Positions 15,423-22,939 of a stretch of DNA of 26,795 bases are shown one piece after another. How positions within the stretch are numbered: position 1 is the stretch's first letter; every line of letters begins with the position of its first letter. A program made the translations under genes and the position numbers. The notes beneath the pieces are model-generated. The model was not told where the DNA came from. It worked only from the letters and a program-made list of their open reading frames with translations, and made no database searches. The DNA comes from CAG-877 sp045627525 (lineage in GTDB: Bacteria; Bacillota_I; Bacilli_A; RF39; UBA660): contig JAZQNW010000012.1 in the NCBI GenBank assembly GCA_045627525.1, positions 1 through 26,795 of the forward strand, written 5' to 3'.

Positions 15423-16547
15423 TCACCTAACTAATTTTTCTAACTTTTCAATGCATTTTGAAAAACATTCAATAAATTCATCTATTTCAGCTTTAGTAGT
15501 TAAATAAGATAAACTTATTCTCATACTATGACTTGCTCTATCTTCATCTCTTGTAACTGCATAGACAGCCTTAGAATATTTGCCAGTTGAACATGCTGTT
15601 TGTGTTGATACATAAATATCATATTCCTCTAAAGCATGTAGCATAGTTTCTGGTTTTATTCCTTTTAAACTTATATTAACAACATGTGGAACACAACATG
15701 AATTACTATTTATAAAAATATCTAAAGTAGAAAGTTTAGATATTAAATAATCATTTAATTCTTTTACTTTTTTACTTTTATCATCAAAGTCCTCATAAAC
15801 TAATCTTAAAGCTTTAGCAAGAGATGCAATTAAAGGAGTAGCTGGTGTTCCACTTCTAAAAATAGTTGTTGATTTACCACCATGAATAATAGGTTCAATA
15901 ACTATACTTTCCTTTTTTATTAAGCACCCTACACCTTTCATACCAAAAAACTTTTGGCCAGAAAAGCTAGCTAAATCAACTAAACTTAAATCAACTTTTT
16001 CTTTACCAATACTTTGTGTCATATCACTATGAAAATAAGCTTTAGAATATTTTTTTACTATTTCACTAATTTCTTTAATTGGTTGTCTAACACCAACTTC
16101 ACTATTAACAGATGCTATAGATACTAAAATTGTATCATCACTCATTTTTTCTTCTAAATCAGCTAAGTCAACCACACCATTTTCATCTAATTTTACAAAA
16201 TCAACATCGAATCCAAGATTTTGTAAATAAGAAATAGGTGCTATTACTGATGAGTGTTCTAATTCTGTTGTAATAATATGTTTACCCCTATTTTTATATT
16301 TTAAACATATACCTTTAATAGCTAAGTTATTAGCTTCACTTGCTCCACTAGTATAAATAACTTCGCTTGTCTTTACCCCAAGAATTTTAGCTATTTGACT
16401 AGTAGAAGCATCTATTAATTTTTTTGACTCAACTCCTAATTTATGTAAAGAATTAGGATTACCTATATATTTTTTAGTAACTTCTACATAAGTATTTAAT
16501 ACTTCATCATTAACAGGTGTTGTAGCACTATAATCTAAATAAATCAT
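15423..16547 (-). CDS. Cysteine desulfurase (NifS/IscS family)
   Basis: I start at the ATG at 16547 (MIYLDYSATTPV), the usual N-terminus; a GTG at 16556 is in frame but poorly placed. The 374-residue product has EHSS for the cofactor ring, HSDMTQ for pyridoxal phosphate binding, the Schiff-base Lys in FSGQKFFGMKG and the mobile-loop Cys in TACSTGK near 320. It takes sulfur from cysteine as enzyme persulfide for Fe-S clusters or tRNA thiolation and releases alanine. Oddity: the residue before the Schiff-base Lys is Gln where most family members have His. No iscU/sufU or mnmA lies beside it; the thiol relay genes do. UGA is its stop. Confidence 0.93.
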   Translation of the reverse strand: MIYLDYSATTPVNDEVLNTYVEVTKKYIGNPNSLHKLGVESKKLIDASTSQIAKILGVKTSEVIYTSGASEANNLAIKGICLKYKNRGKHIITTELEHSSVIAPISYLQNLGFDVDFVKLDENGVVDLADLEEKMSDDTILVSIASVNSEVGVRQPIKEISEIVKKYSKAYFHSDMTQSIGKEKVDLSLVDLASFSGQKFFGMKGVGCLIKKESIVIEPIIHGGKSTTIFRSGTPATPLIASLAKALRLVYEDFDDKSKKVKELNDYLISKLSTLDIFINSNSCCVPHVVNISLKGIKPETMLHALEEYDIYVSTQTACSTGKYSKAVYAVTRDEDRASHSMRISLSYLTTKAEIDEFIECFSKCIEKLEKLVR

Positions 16548-16571
16548 TATTATCACTCTTTTCCATTAAAA

Positions 16572-16600
16572 ATTATATCTTAAAATAAAGCATTTATCAA
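16572..16600 (-). promoter_or_regulatory. Promoter of the cysteine desulfurase operon
   Basis: On minus, TTGATA (16600-16595), a 17-nt spacer and TATAAT (16577-16572): eleven of twelve consensus positions, about 25 nt before the start codon. Confidence 0.85.
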
Positions 16601-16618
16601 TAAATTAGCCTATAAAAA

Positions 16619-16639
16619 AACTCAACTTATAGTTGAGTT
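16619..16639 (-). terminator. Terminator of the three-small-gene operon
   Basis: AACTCAACT/AGTTGAGTT (16619-16627 with 16631-16639) has a T-run on minus and overlaps the stop of the 60-residue gene. Confidence 0.87.
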
Positions 16640-16820
16640 AATCACCACTAATGTTATACAAATCATAATTAAGTTTAGCAACAGCTAATTCTATAGTCAT
16701 TAATCTCTCTTGATCATCTAATTTATTATTTTCTTTTAAAAATCCTACTATTTTTTCTGCCGCATTTATGATTTCATCTTTATTATCTAATAAATTAATT
16801 TTATCCATCATATAATTCAT
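16638..16820 (-). CDS. Small helical protein, unknown
   Basis: The 60-residue product is soluble and acidic, predicted as two or three helices with regular hydrophobic spacing (INAAEKIVGFL, LMTIELAVAKL). No known family is recognised. GGAGTGA at good spacing supports the ATG at 16820, and the frame lies 13 nt after the previous gene with a terminator directly after it. It is probably real, given the operon context and its own ribosome binding site. Confidence 0.65.
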   Translation of the reverse strand: MNYMMDKINLLDNKDEIINAAEKIVGFLKENNKLDDQERLMTIELAVAKLNYDLYNISGD

Positions 16821-16833
16821 CTAAATCACTCCA

Positions 16834-17100
16834 TCACTTATTAGTATTTTGATAATAATCTCTTTCTGCTATGCTTAATGATATTTCATCCAAATCATCC
16901 ATATCATCATATGCATCATTAAATACTTCCTCTATCATCGATAAAATTTGTTTTAAATTACTACATGATTGATAATTAATATCATATCTTTTCAAAACTT
17001 CTATTTCTTTATTAGTTAGCATTAGACCATTAGAACATTTTACTAACTCATTAGATTTAAAATCTAAATTACCAACCAATTTATCAATATCAAATTCCAT
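16834..17100 (-). CDS. Small acidic protein, unknown
   Basis: The start is placed at the ATG at 17100 because AGGTGA is correctly spaced there; an in-frame codon at 17118 would overlap the upstream gene. The product has 88 residues and no membrane segment. A segment GLMLTNKEIEVLKRYDI resembles the opening helix of small regulators or anti-adaptors. Residues 55-75 hold an acidic run (DDMDDLDE). No family is recognised. It is the second gene of a three-gene operon, 8 nt after the membrane protein gene. Confidence 0.7.
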   Translation of the reverse strand: MEFDIDKLVGNLDFKSNELVKCSNGLMLTNKEIEVLKRYDINYQSCSNLKQILSMIEEVFNDAYDDMDDLDEISLSIAERDYYQNTNK

Positions 17101-17108
17101 ATATTCAC

Positions 17109-17627
17109 CTATTTGCAAACATATCCATTATTCTTAAGTCTTGTCATAAGTTCACCTTCTGTATATTTATCTTTTACACTTAAAGTAACAACTTCACTAC
17201 TTTTTATATTTGGATTAATTTTAATTTGTAAACCATTATTTTCAAAAAATTCAATATTATTTAAAATTAAAGTTTCATTCTTATCAACTTCCACTTTAAT
17301 AACAATTGAATTATCATTAATTGTTATTTTTACTGAATCCTTATCCAAATATTCATACGTTTTTTCTAAAGCAAACTTAAATGCTTCTAAATTACTTTCT
17401 AAAGCATATTTATCAGGAAAACTTATTGTCCTAGTCAAAACCATTTTACTTATTTTATTACTATCTAAATTAGCAACTAAATCTTCTTTAACAGTAATTC
17501 CAAAGTCATCAGTATTAACTTTACTACATTCTACATATGGTTGTTTTAAATTAACTATTAAATATATAATAATAACTAATACTAAAATTGTTAATATCAA
17601 AGGGAATAAAATATTTTTCTTTTTCAT
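17109..17627 (-). CDS. Single-pass membrane or secreted protein, unknown
   Basis: The ATG at 17627 is chosen because AGGTGA lies seven bases upstream. The 172-residue product has a Lys-rich start, a hydrophobic helix at about 6-26, then an extracytoplasmic region of about 145 residues containing two cysteines (C33 and one near the end, YVC), which could form a disulfide. Beta-type segments alternate with a helix (NLEAFKFALEKTYEYL). It recalls small lipoprotein-like domains such as DUF1307, but there is no lipobox. It heads the small operon; the upstream interval ends at the phosphoketolase terminator. Confidence 0.75.
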   Translation of the reverse strand: MKKKNILFPLILTILVLVIIIYLIVNLKQPYVECSKVNTDDFGITVKEDLVANLDSNKISKMVLTRTISFPDKYALESNLEAFKFALEKTYEYLDKDSVKITINDNSIVIKVEVDKNETLILNNIEFFENNGLQIKINPNIKSSEVVTLSVKDKYTEGELMTRLKNNGYVCK

Positions 17628-17716
17628 AATTTTCACCTCTAATTTATTATAACAAAATTTTTAAAATTATTAACATATTTTTTATTATATATCAAAAAAA
17701 TTAAATTTTCAAAAAA

Positions 17717-17740
17717 AAATAGATGCCTTAGCATCTATTT
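17717..17740 (-). terminator. Terminator of phosphoketolase
   Basis: AAATAGATGC/GCATCTATTT (17717-17726 with 17731-17740) has a 4-nt loop and a T tail on minus. The TAA stop lies in the stem. Confidence 0.9.
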
Positions 17741-20074
17741 ATTATCCCATTTCCAATTTTTAATATAAGGCATATCTTCACCATATTCACTTATATATTC
17801 TTTATGTTTAGCAAGCATATCATTACACCAATCAACTAAAGCTTTTGATGTAGTTTTATATCTTGGAATTTCTTTCAATACAGACATAACTAAATGGAAA
17901 CGATCTATCTCATTTTGAACTCTAATATCAAATGTTGTTGTAATTGTTCCTTCTTCATTATATCCATGAACATGAATATCTCTATTATGACGTTTATAAG
18001 TTAATTGATGAATCAAAGATGGATAACCATGGAAGTTAAAAATAATTGGTTTATTTTTAGTAAATATTGCATCATACTCTTGATCACTCATACCATGTGG
18101 ATGAGTTTCAGGAGATTGTAATTTCATTAAATCAACAACATTAACAACTCTAATTCTTATACCTTTAACTGTTTTTCTTAAAATATCCACAGCTGCTAAT
18201 GTTTCTAGTGTTGGTGTTTCACCACAACAAGCCATAACAACATCTGGATTTCCGCCATCATTACTAGCAAAATCCCAAATTCCTAACCCTTTAGTACAAT
18301 GTTCTTTAGCCTGTTCTCTTGTCAACCACTGTGGACGTGGATGCTTAGATGCCACTATAACATTTACATAATTTTTAGTTTTTATGCAATGATCAAAACA
18401 AGACAATAAGCAATTAGTATCTGGTGGTAAATACATTCTTACAACATCAGCTTTCTTTGTAACTAAATGATTTAAGAAACCTGGATCTTGATGTGTATAA
18501 CCATTATGATCTTGTTGGAAAACATGTGATACTAATAAATAATTAAGTGAAGCTATTGGAGCTCTCCACGGAATTTGATTAGATACTTTTAACCACTTAG
18601 CATGTTGACTAGCCATAGAATCTACTATTCTAACAAATGCCTCATAACTATGAATAAATCCATAACGTCCAGTCAATAAATATCCTTCCAACATTCCCTG
18701 ACATAAATGTTCAGACAAATATGAATCCATTATTCTACCAGTAGTAGATAAATATTCATCCTCATTCTTTATATTTTTAAAATTCCAAGTTCTATTCTCA
18801 ACTTCAAACATATGATTAAATCTATTAGATAAAGCCTCATCAGGACCAAACACACGGAAATTTTTATTTTCTTTATTTAGAACAAATAAATCCCTAATAT
18901 AATTTCCAAGTTCAATCGTATCTTGTCCCTCAATACAACCCGGTGTTTTAACTTCAACCGCATAATTTTCCCAATTTGGAGTTATTATTTCTTTTAAAAT
19001 TAAACCACCATTAGCATAATTACTAGCTCCCATACATTTTGATGGTGTTGGACATAATTCTCTTAATTCTTTTATTAATCGTCCTTTTTCATCAAATAAT
19101 TCTTCTGGATGATAACTAAGTAACCATTTTTCTAAAAGTTTTAAATTTTCTTGTTTATCTCTAGTAATTGGAATAGGTACTTGATGAGATCTAAAACTAC
19201 CTTCAATTTTTTTAGAGTCAACTTCCTTAGGTCCAGTCCATCCTTTAGGAGTAGTTAAAATTATAACTGGATAATTTCCCTTTCCTGCTTTTCTTACTTT
19301 CTTAATTTCCGCAATTACTTTATCCATTGTTGATGCCATTAACTCATGCATTTTAAGTGGATCATTACCAGTAACAAAGTAAGGTTTCCAACCTAACCCA
19401 TAAAAAAAGTCTTCAATTTCAGCTTCACTCATGCGTCCAAATACTGTTGGATTTGCTATTTTAAATCCATTTCTATGTAAAATTGGTAAAACTGTTCCAT
19501 CTGTCTTATAATTTAAAAATTTGTTAATATTCCAAGAAGTTGCTAATGGACCTGTTTCAGCCTCACCATCACCAACGACACAAGCAGCAATTAATTCAGG
19601 ATTATCTAATACTGCTCCAGCTGCATGAGCTAAACTATAACCAAGTTCTCCACCTTCATGAATAGAACCAGGAGTCTCAGGAGCAACATGTGATGAAACA
19701 CCACCGGGGAAACTAAATTGTTTAAATAATTTTTTTAATCCTGATTCATCCTCTGTTATTTCTGGATAAAATTTTGAATAAACACCCTCTAAATAATTAT
19801 TTGCAATCATTGCTTGACCACCATGTCCAGGGCCAGATAAATAAATCATTTTTAGATTATGTTTTTTTATTGCTCTATTTAAGTGTAAATAAACAAAGTT
19901 TTGACCTGGTGTTGTTCCCCAATGTCCTACTACATTTGGTTTTACATCAGTAATAACTAATCCTCTTTTCAATAAAGGATTATCAACTAAATATAATTGT
20001 GCAGCTGATAAATAATTCAAAGCCATAAAATACTTATTAGTTAAATGTAATTCTTTTTTTGATAATGTTGGCAT
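17735..20074 (-). CDS. xfp: Xylulose-5-phosphate/fructose-6-phosphate phosphoketolase
   Basis: The ATG at 20074 is chosen because GGAGGG lies six bases upstream; a TTG two codons earlier abuts that site. The product of about 779 residues has the full family pattern: HWGTTPGQNF and GPGHGGQA near the N-terminus, GELGYSLAHA, the thiamine diphosphate motif GDGEAETGPLA, QDHNGYTHQDPG in the second domain and HGYNEEGTITT near the end. With phosphate it cleaves xylulose 5-P or fructose 6-P to acetyl-P plus glyceraldehyde 3-P or erythrose 4-P. This points to heterofermentative or bifid-type sugar use and ATP from acetyl-P. Monocistronic, with TATAAT boxes just upstream. Confidence 0.97.
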   Translation of the reverse strand: MPTLSKKELHLTNKYFMALNYLSAAQLYLVDNPLLKRGLVITDVKPNVVGHWGTTPGQNFVYLHLNRAIKKHNLKMIYLSGPGHGGQAMIANNYLEGVYSKFYPEITEDESGLKKLFKQFSFPGGVSSHVAPETPGSIHEGGELGYSLAHAAGAVLDNPELIAACVVGDGEAETGPLATSWNINKFLNYKTDGTVLPILHRNGFKIANPTVFGRMSEAEIEDFFYGLGWKPYFVTGNDPLKMHELMASTMDKVIAEIKKVRKAGKGNYPVIILTTPKGWTGPKEVDSKKIEGSFRSHQVPIPITRDKQENLKLLEKWLLSYHPEELFDEKGRLIKELRELCPTPSKCMGASNYANGGLILKEIITPNWENYAVEVKTPGCIEGQDTIELGNYIRDLFVLNKENKNFRVFGPDEALSNRFNHMFEVENRTWNFKNIKNEDEYLSTTGRIMDSYLSEHLCQGMLEGYLLTGRYGFIHSYEAFVRIVDSMASQHAKWLKVSNQIPWRAPIASLNYLLVSHVFQQDHNGYTHQDPGFLNHLVTKKADVVRMYLPPDTNCLLSCFDHCIKTKNYVNVIVASKHPRPQWLTREQAKEHCTKGLGIWDFASNDGGNPDVVMACCGETPTLETLAAVDILRKTVKGIRIRVVNVVDLMKLQSPETHPHGMSDQEYDAIFTKNKPIIFNFHGYPSLIHQLTYKRHNRDIHVHGYNEEGTITTTFDIRVQNEIDRFHLVMSVLKEIPRYKTTSKALVDWCNDMLAKHKEYISEYGEDMPYIKNWKWDNK

Positions 20075-20126
20075 ATACAACCCTCCTATTATAATAATAT
20101 TATAACATAAAATTAGTCAAAAAAAA

Positions 20127-20138
20127 GAGCAAATGCTC
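20127..20138 (-). terminator. Probable terminator of the methyltransferase gene
   Basis: A short stem GAGCA/TGCTC (20127-20131 with 20134-20138) is followed by eight T on minus. The stem is weak but the T-run is good; it lies 34 nt after the stop. Confidence 0.6.
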
Positions 20139-20172
20139 CTAATTTTTATCTATGATTTTATAACAATTTAAA

Positions 20173-20832
20173 TCAATTCTTTTTTAACACATATACTAAC
20201 CATTTATTGTTTTCACTACCGCCTTCTTTATGAAAATTCAGAACTTCATAATCTGTTTTAGCAATTATATTATCTAAATCTTCTTGACAATAATAATTAT
20301 AATATCGATCAATTCCCATATGATATTCTCCAGGAAAATCAACCCATTCTTCATCTACTTCACGTGTTTCTCTATTAATAGCATTAAAAACAAAAATTCC
20401 ATTTTTTTCTAATGCATCATACGTTTTACCTATAACTTTTAAAGCATCATCCTTAGTAAAGTGAACAAATACTCTCCAACAGAAAATACCAAAATATTTT
20501 TCTAAAAATTCATCTTCTAAAACATTAAATTTTACTGGATCTAATCCATTATTTTTAATAGCCTCAATAAAATCATCAGCTACATCACTAGCTGTAATAT
20601 CATATCCTAAGCTTTCTAAATATTTAGCATTTTCACCATCAGCCGAACCTATTTCTAAAACTTTACTACCATCTGGTATAGAAGAAAAACTTTCTCTAAT
20701 AAAATTTTGTAATTTTTCTTTTTTTCTTTTTGCTTTTTCTATATCAAGTTCATCATGTTCAATACTATTAGCTAAATATTTACTTGCTGTTTTTTGATAT
20801 GCTTCCAAAGTTTTTTGATTTTGTAAACTCAT
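20173..20832 (-). CDS. Class I SAM-dependent methyltransferase
   Basis: The 219-residue product has an N-terminal helical region, then motif I VLEIGSADGENAKYL (about 59-73), an acidic post-I residue in ITASDVADD, and a later strand FGIFCWRVFVHF with the helix of motif IV-V. This is the Rossmann methyltransferase fold. The target (small molecule, protein or RNA) cannot be told. GGAGG lies about ten bases before the ATG, slightly long, and a TATAAT is upstream. It lies alone between htpG and xfp. Confidence 0.87.
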   Translation of the reverse strand: MSLQNQKTLEAYQKTASKYLANSIEHDELDIEKAKRKKEKLQNFIRESFSSIPDGSKVLEIGSADGENAKYLESLGYDITASDVADDFIEAIKNNGLDPVKFNVLEDEFLEKYFGIFCWRVFVHFTKDDALKVIGKTYDALEKNGIFVFNAINRETREVDEEWVDFPGEYHMGIDRYYNYYCQEDLDNIIAKTDYEVLNFHKEGGSENNKWLVYVLKKN

Positions 20833-20922
20833 TTTTTATTCAACCTCCACTTTCATTATAACACAATGTTTTTTATATTCACTTTCCATATATAAATACT
20901 AATATATTCGTAATATAACAAA

Positions 20923-20949
20923 AAAATAAGTGACAATGTCACTTATTTT
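20923..20949 (-). terminator. Terminator of htpG
   Basis: AAAATAAGTGA/TCACTTATTTT (20923-20933 with 20939-20949) has a T-run on minus; the TAA stop is inside the stem. Confidence 0.88.
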
Positions 20950-22823
20950 GAAATAACTTCACAAATCAAAGTACTAATTTCTGTAGGATTATCAATTGGA
21001 AGACCAGCAATCATTTTAGCTTCAGCATATAAAATTCTTGTATACTTAATAAATTCATCTTTATTATTTTCATACAATTCTTTTAATTTATTACTAATTG
21101 CATGTTTTTCATTTATTTCAAGAGTTTTTTCAGCTTTAATTCCCATATCATTAGGCATAGCATCAAATACTTTTTGCATTTCTATTGATACATCACCATG
21201 ACTAGTCAAACAAACAGGATGACTCTTAAGTTTATTAGAAAATTTAACTTCTTTTACTTCTTTTATTTCCTCTTGCATTGCTTTCAATAAATCTGAATTA
21301 TCTTCATTTAATTTTTTAGTATTTTCCTTCTCTTCTACACTTTCTAAATCTAAATCAGCACTTTCCACATTAACAAACTTTTTACCTTCATATTCTTGAA
21401 TAGCGGTAATAGCAAATTCATCTACATAATCAGTTAAATATAAAATATCATATTTTTTATCTTTTACCTGTTCTACTTGAGGCATAGAATCAATCTTTTT
21501 AATATTAGATCCAGCAGCATAATAAATTTTATCTTGATCAGATTCCATATTATCAACGTATTCTTTTAAAGTAATTAGTTTTTCTTTATTAGCTGAATAA
21601 AACATTATTAAATCTTTTAATTTATCCTTATCCTGACCATAATTATTATAAATACCGTATTTTAATTGAACACCAAATGATTGGAAGAATGAAATATATT
21701 TTTCACGATCATTTTTTAATAAATCCTCTAATTCCTTACGAATTTTACTTTCAATATTCTTAGCAATCAATTTTAAGCTATGAGATTCTTGTAAAATTTC
21801 CCTAGAAATGTTTAAAGACAAATCATCAGTATCAACAACACCTTTAACAAAACTAAAATAATCAGGTAATAAGTCAGGACACTTTTCCATTATTAGTACA
21901 CCACTAGTATATATGCTTAATCCTTTTTCATATTCTTGAGTATAATAATCATATGGTGCATGACTTGGAATAAATAATAATGATTTATATGTACACATTC
22001 CTTCTACATTTGAAACTATTGTTTTTAATGGACTATCATAATCACTAAATTTATCCATATAAAAATTATTATAGTCTTCTTCTGTTACATCTTTTTTATT
22101 TTTCTTCCAAATTGGAATCATACTATTTAAAGTTTCTACAACTTTTGTATCTTTATATTCCTTTTTATCTTCATCAATCATCTCATGATGAGTAACTTCC
22201 ATTTTAATTGGAAAACTAATATAATCTGAATATTTTTTTACTAAAGTCTTTAATTCATACTCATCTAAATATTTACAATAATCATATTCCTCAGTGTCAT
22301 CTTTAATTTTAAGAATTATTTCTGTCCCACATTCCTTCTTTTTACCCTTCTTTATAGTGTAACCATCAACACCTTCACTTTCCCATACATAGGCGTCTTC
22401 ACTATCAATTGATTTAGAAGTAACTGTTATTTTATCACTTACCATAAAAGCGGAATAAAATCCTACACCAAATTGTCCAATTATATCAACTTTTTCATCT
22501 TGAGACATATTTTCTTTAAAATTCAAAGAACCACTCTTAGCAATTGTTCCTAAATTACTTTCTAGTTCTTCTTTTGTCATACCACAACCAGTATCTGAAA
22601 TTGTAATTGTTCTTTTATCTTTATCAAAAGATAAATTAATATATAAATCATCTTTATCAATCTTTACACTCTTATCAGTTAAAGAACGATAATATAATTT
22701 ATCTAATGCATCACTTGCATTAGAAATTAATTCTCTTAAAAATATATCCTTATTAGTATAAATTGAATTAATCATTAAATCTAATAATCTTTTAGATTCT
22801 GACTTAAATTCTTTCTTTTCCAA
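20943..22823 (-). CDS. htpG: Molecular chaperone HtpG (Hsp90)
   Basis: I place the start at a TTG at 22823: AGGAG is nine bases upstream and the protein then begins MEKKEFKSESKRLL, as in other HtpG. The ATG three codons earlier is fused directly to the ribosome binding site. The 626-residue product has ELISNASDALDKL, DTGCGM, GTIAKSG and GQFGVGFYSAFMV of the N-terminal ATPase domain, the middle-domain LNISREILQ, and a C-terminal dimerisation domain. It is an ATP-driven cytoplasmic chaperone dimer. The promoter sits within a CIRCE-like operator, suggesting control by the heat-shock repressor HrcA. Its own terminator follows. Confidence 0.97.
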   Translation of the reverse strand: MEKKEFKSESKRLLDLMINSIYTNKDIFLRELISNASDALDKLYYRSLTDKSVKIDKDDLYINLSFDKDKRTITISDTGCGMTKEELESNLGTIAKSGSLNFKENMSQDEKVDIIGQFGVGFYSAFMVSDKITVTSKSIDSEDAYVWESEGVDGYTIKKGKKKECGTEIILKIKDDTEEYDYCKYLDEYELKTLVKKYSDYISFPIKMEVTHHEMIDEDKKEYKDTKVVETLNSMIPIWKKNKKDVTEEDYNNFYMDKFSDYDSPLKTIVSNVEGMCTYKSLLFIPSHAPYDYYTQEYEKGLSIYTSGVLIMEKCPDLLPDYFSFVKGVVDTDDLSLNISREILQESHSLKLIAKNIESKIRKELEDLLKNDREKYISFFQSFGVQLKYGIYNNYGQDKDKLKDLIMFYSANKEKLITLKEYVDNMESDQDKIYYAAGSNIKKIDSMPQVEQVKDKKYDILYLTDYVDEFAITAIQEYEGKKFVNVESADLDLESVEEKENTKKLNEDNSDLLKAMQEEIKEVKEVKFSNKLKSHPVCLTSHGDVSIEMQKVFDAMPNDMGIKAEKTLEINEKHAISNKLKELYENNKDEFIKYTRILYAEAKMIAGLPIDNPTEISTLICEVISK

Positions 22824-22856
22824 AATAATCATCTCCTATAATTTGCTGATAAACTA

Positions 22857-22885
22857 TTTATAGCACTCTTTTTAGCAGATGTCAA
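22857..22885 (-). promoter_or_regulatory. htpG promoter
   Basis: On minus, TTGACA (22885-22880), a 17-nt spacer and TATAAA (22862-22857). The -35 lies in the spacer of the CIRCE-like element and the -10 touches its third half-site. Confidence 0.88.
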
Positions 22886-22898
22886 TAATGAGTGCTAA
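22861..22898 (-). promoter_or_regulatory. CIRCE-like operator with an extra half-site (predicted HrcA site)
   Basis: The CIRCE consensus is TTAGCACTC-N9-GAGTGCTAA. On minus, 22898-22890 is a perfect TTAGCACTC. After nine bases comes ATCTGCTAA (22880-22872), which matches the right arm at six of nine. Three bases later AGAGTGCTA (22869-22861) supplies a better right half-site at 21-nt spacing. All of it overlaps the htpG promoter. The relation to HrcA is by family knowledge; no hrcA lies in this window. Confidence 0.75.
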
Positions 22899-22900
22899 TA

Positions 22901-22930
22901 AAAAACTTTGAAAACAAATTCAAAGTTTTT
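22901..22930 (-). terminator. Terminator of the wall-protein operon
   Basis: AAAAACTTTGAA/TTCAAAGTTTTT (22901-22912 with 22919-22930) has a short T tail on minus that abuts the CIRCE-like element. Confidence 0.85.
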
Positions 22931-22939
22931 TATAATTTA

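Noticed and set aside
17113..17652. 179-codon plus-strand frame
   Set aside because: It is antisense to the membrane protein gene at 17109-17627, which has the ribosome binding site and operon context; a shadow frame.
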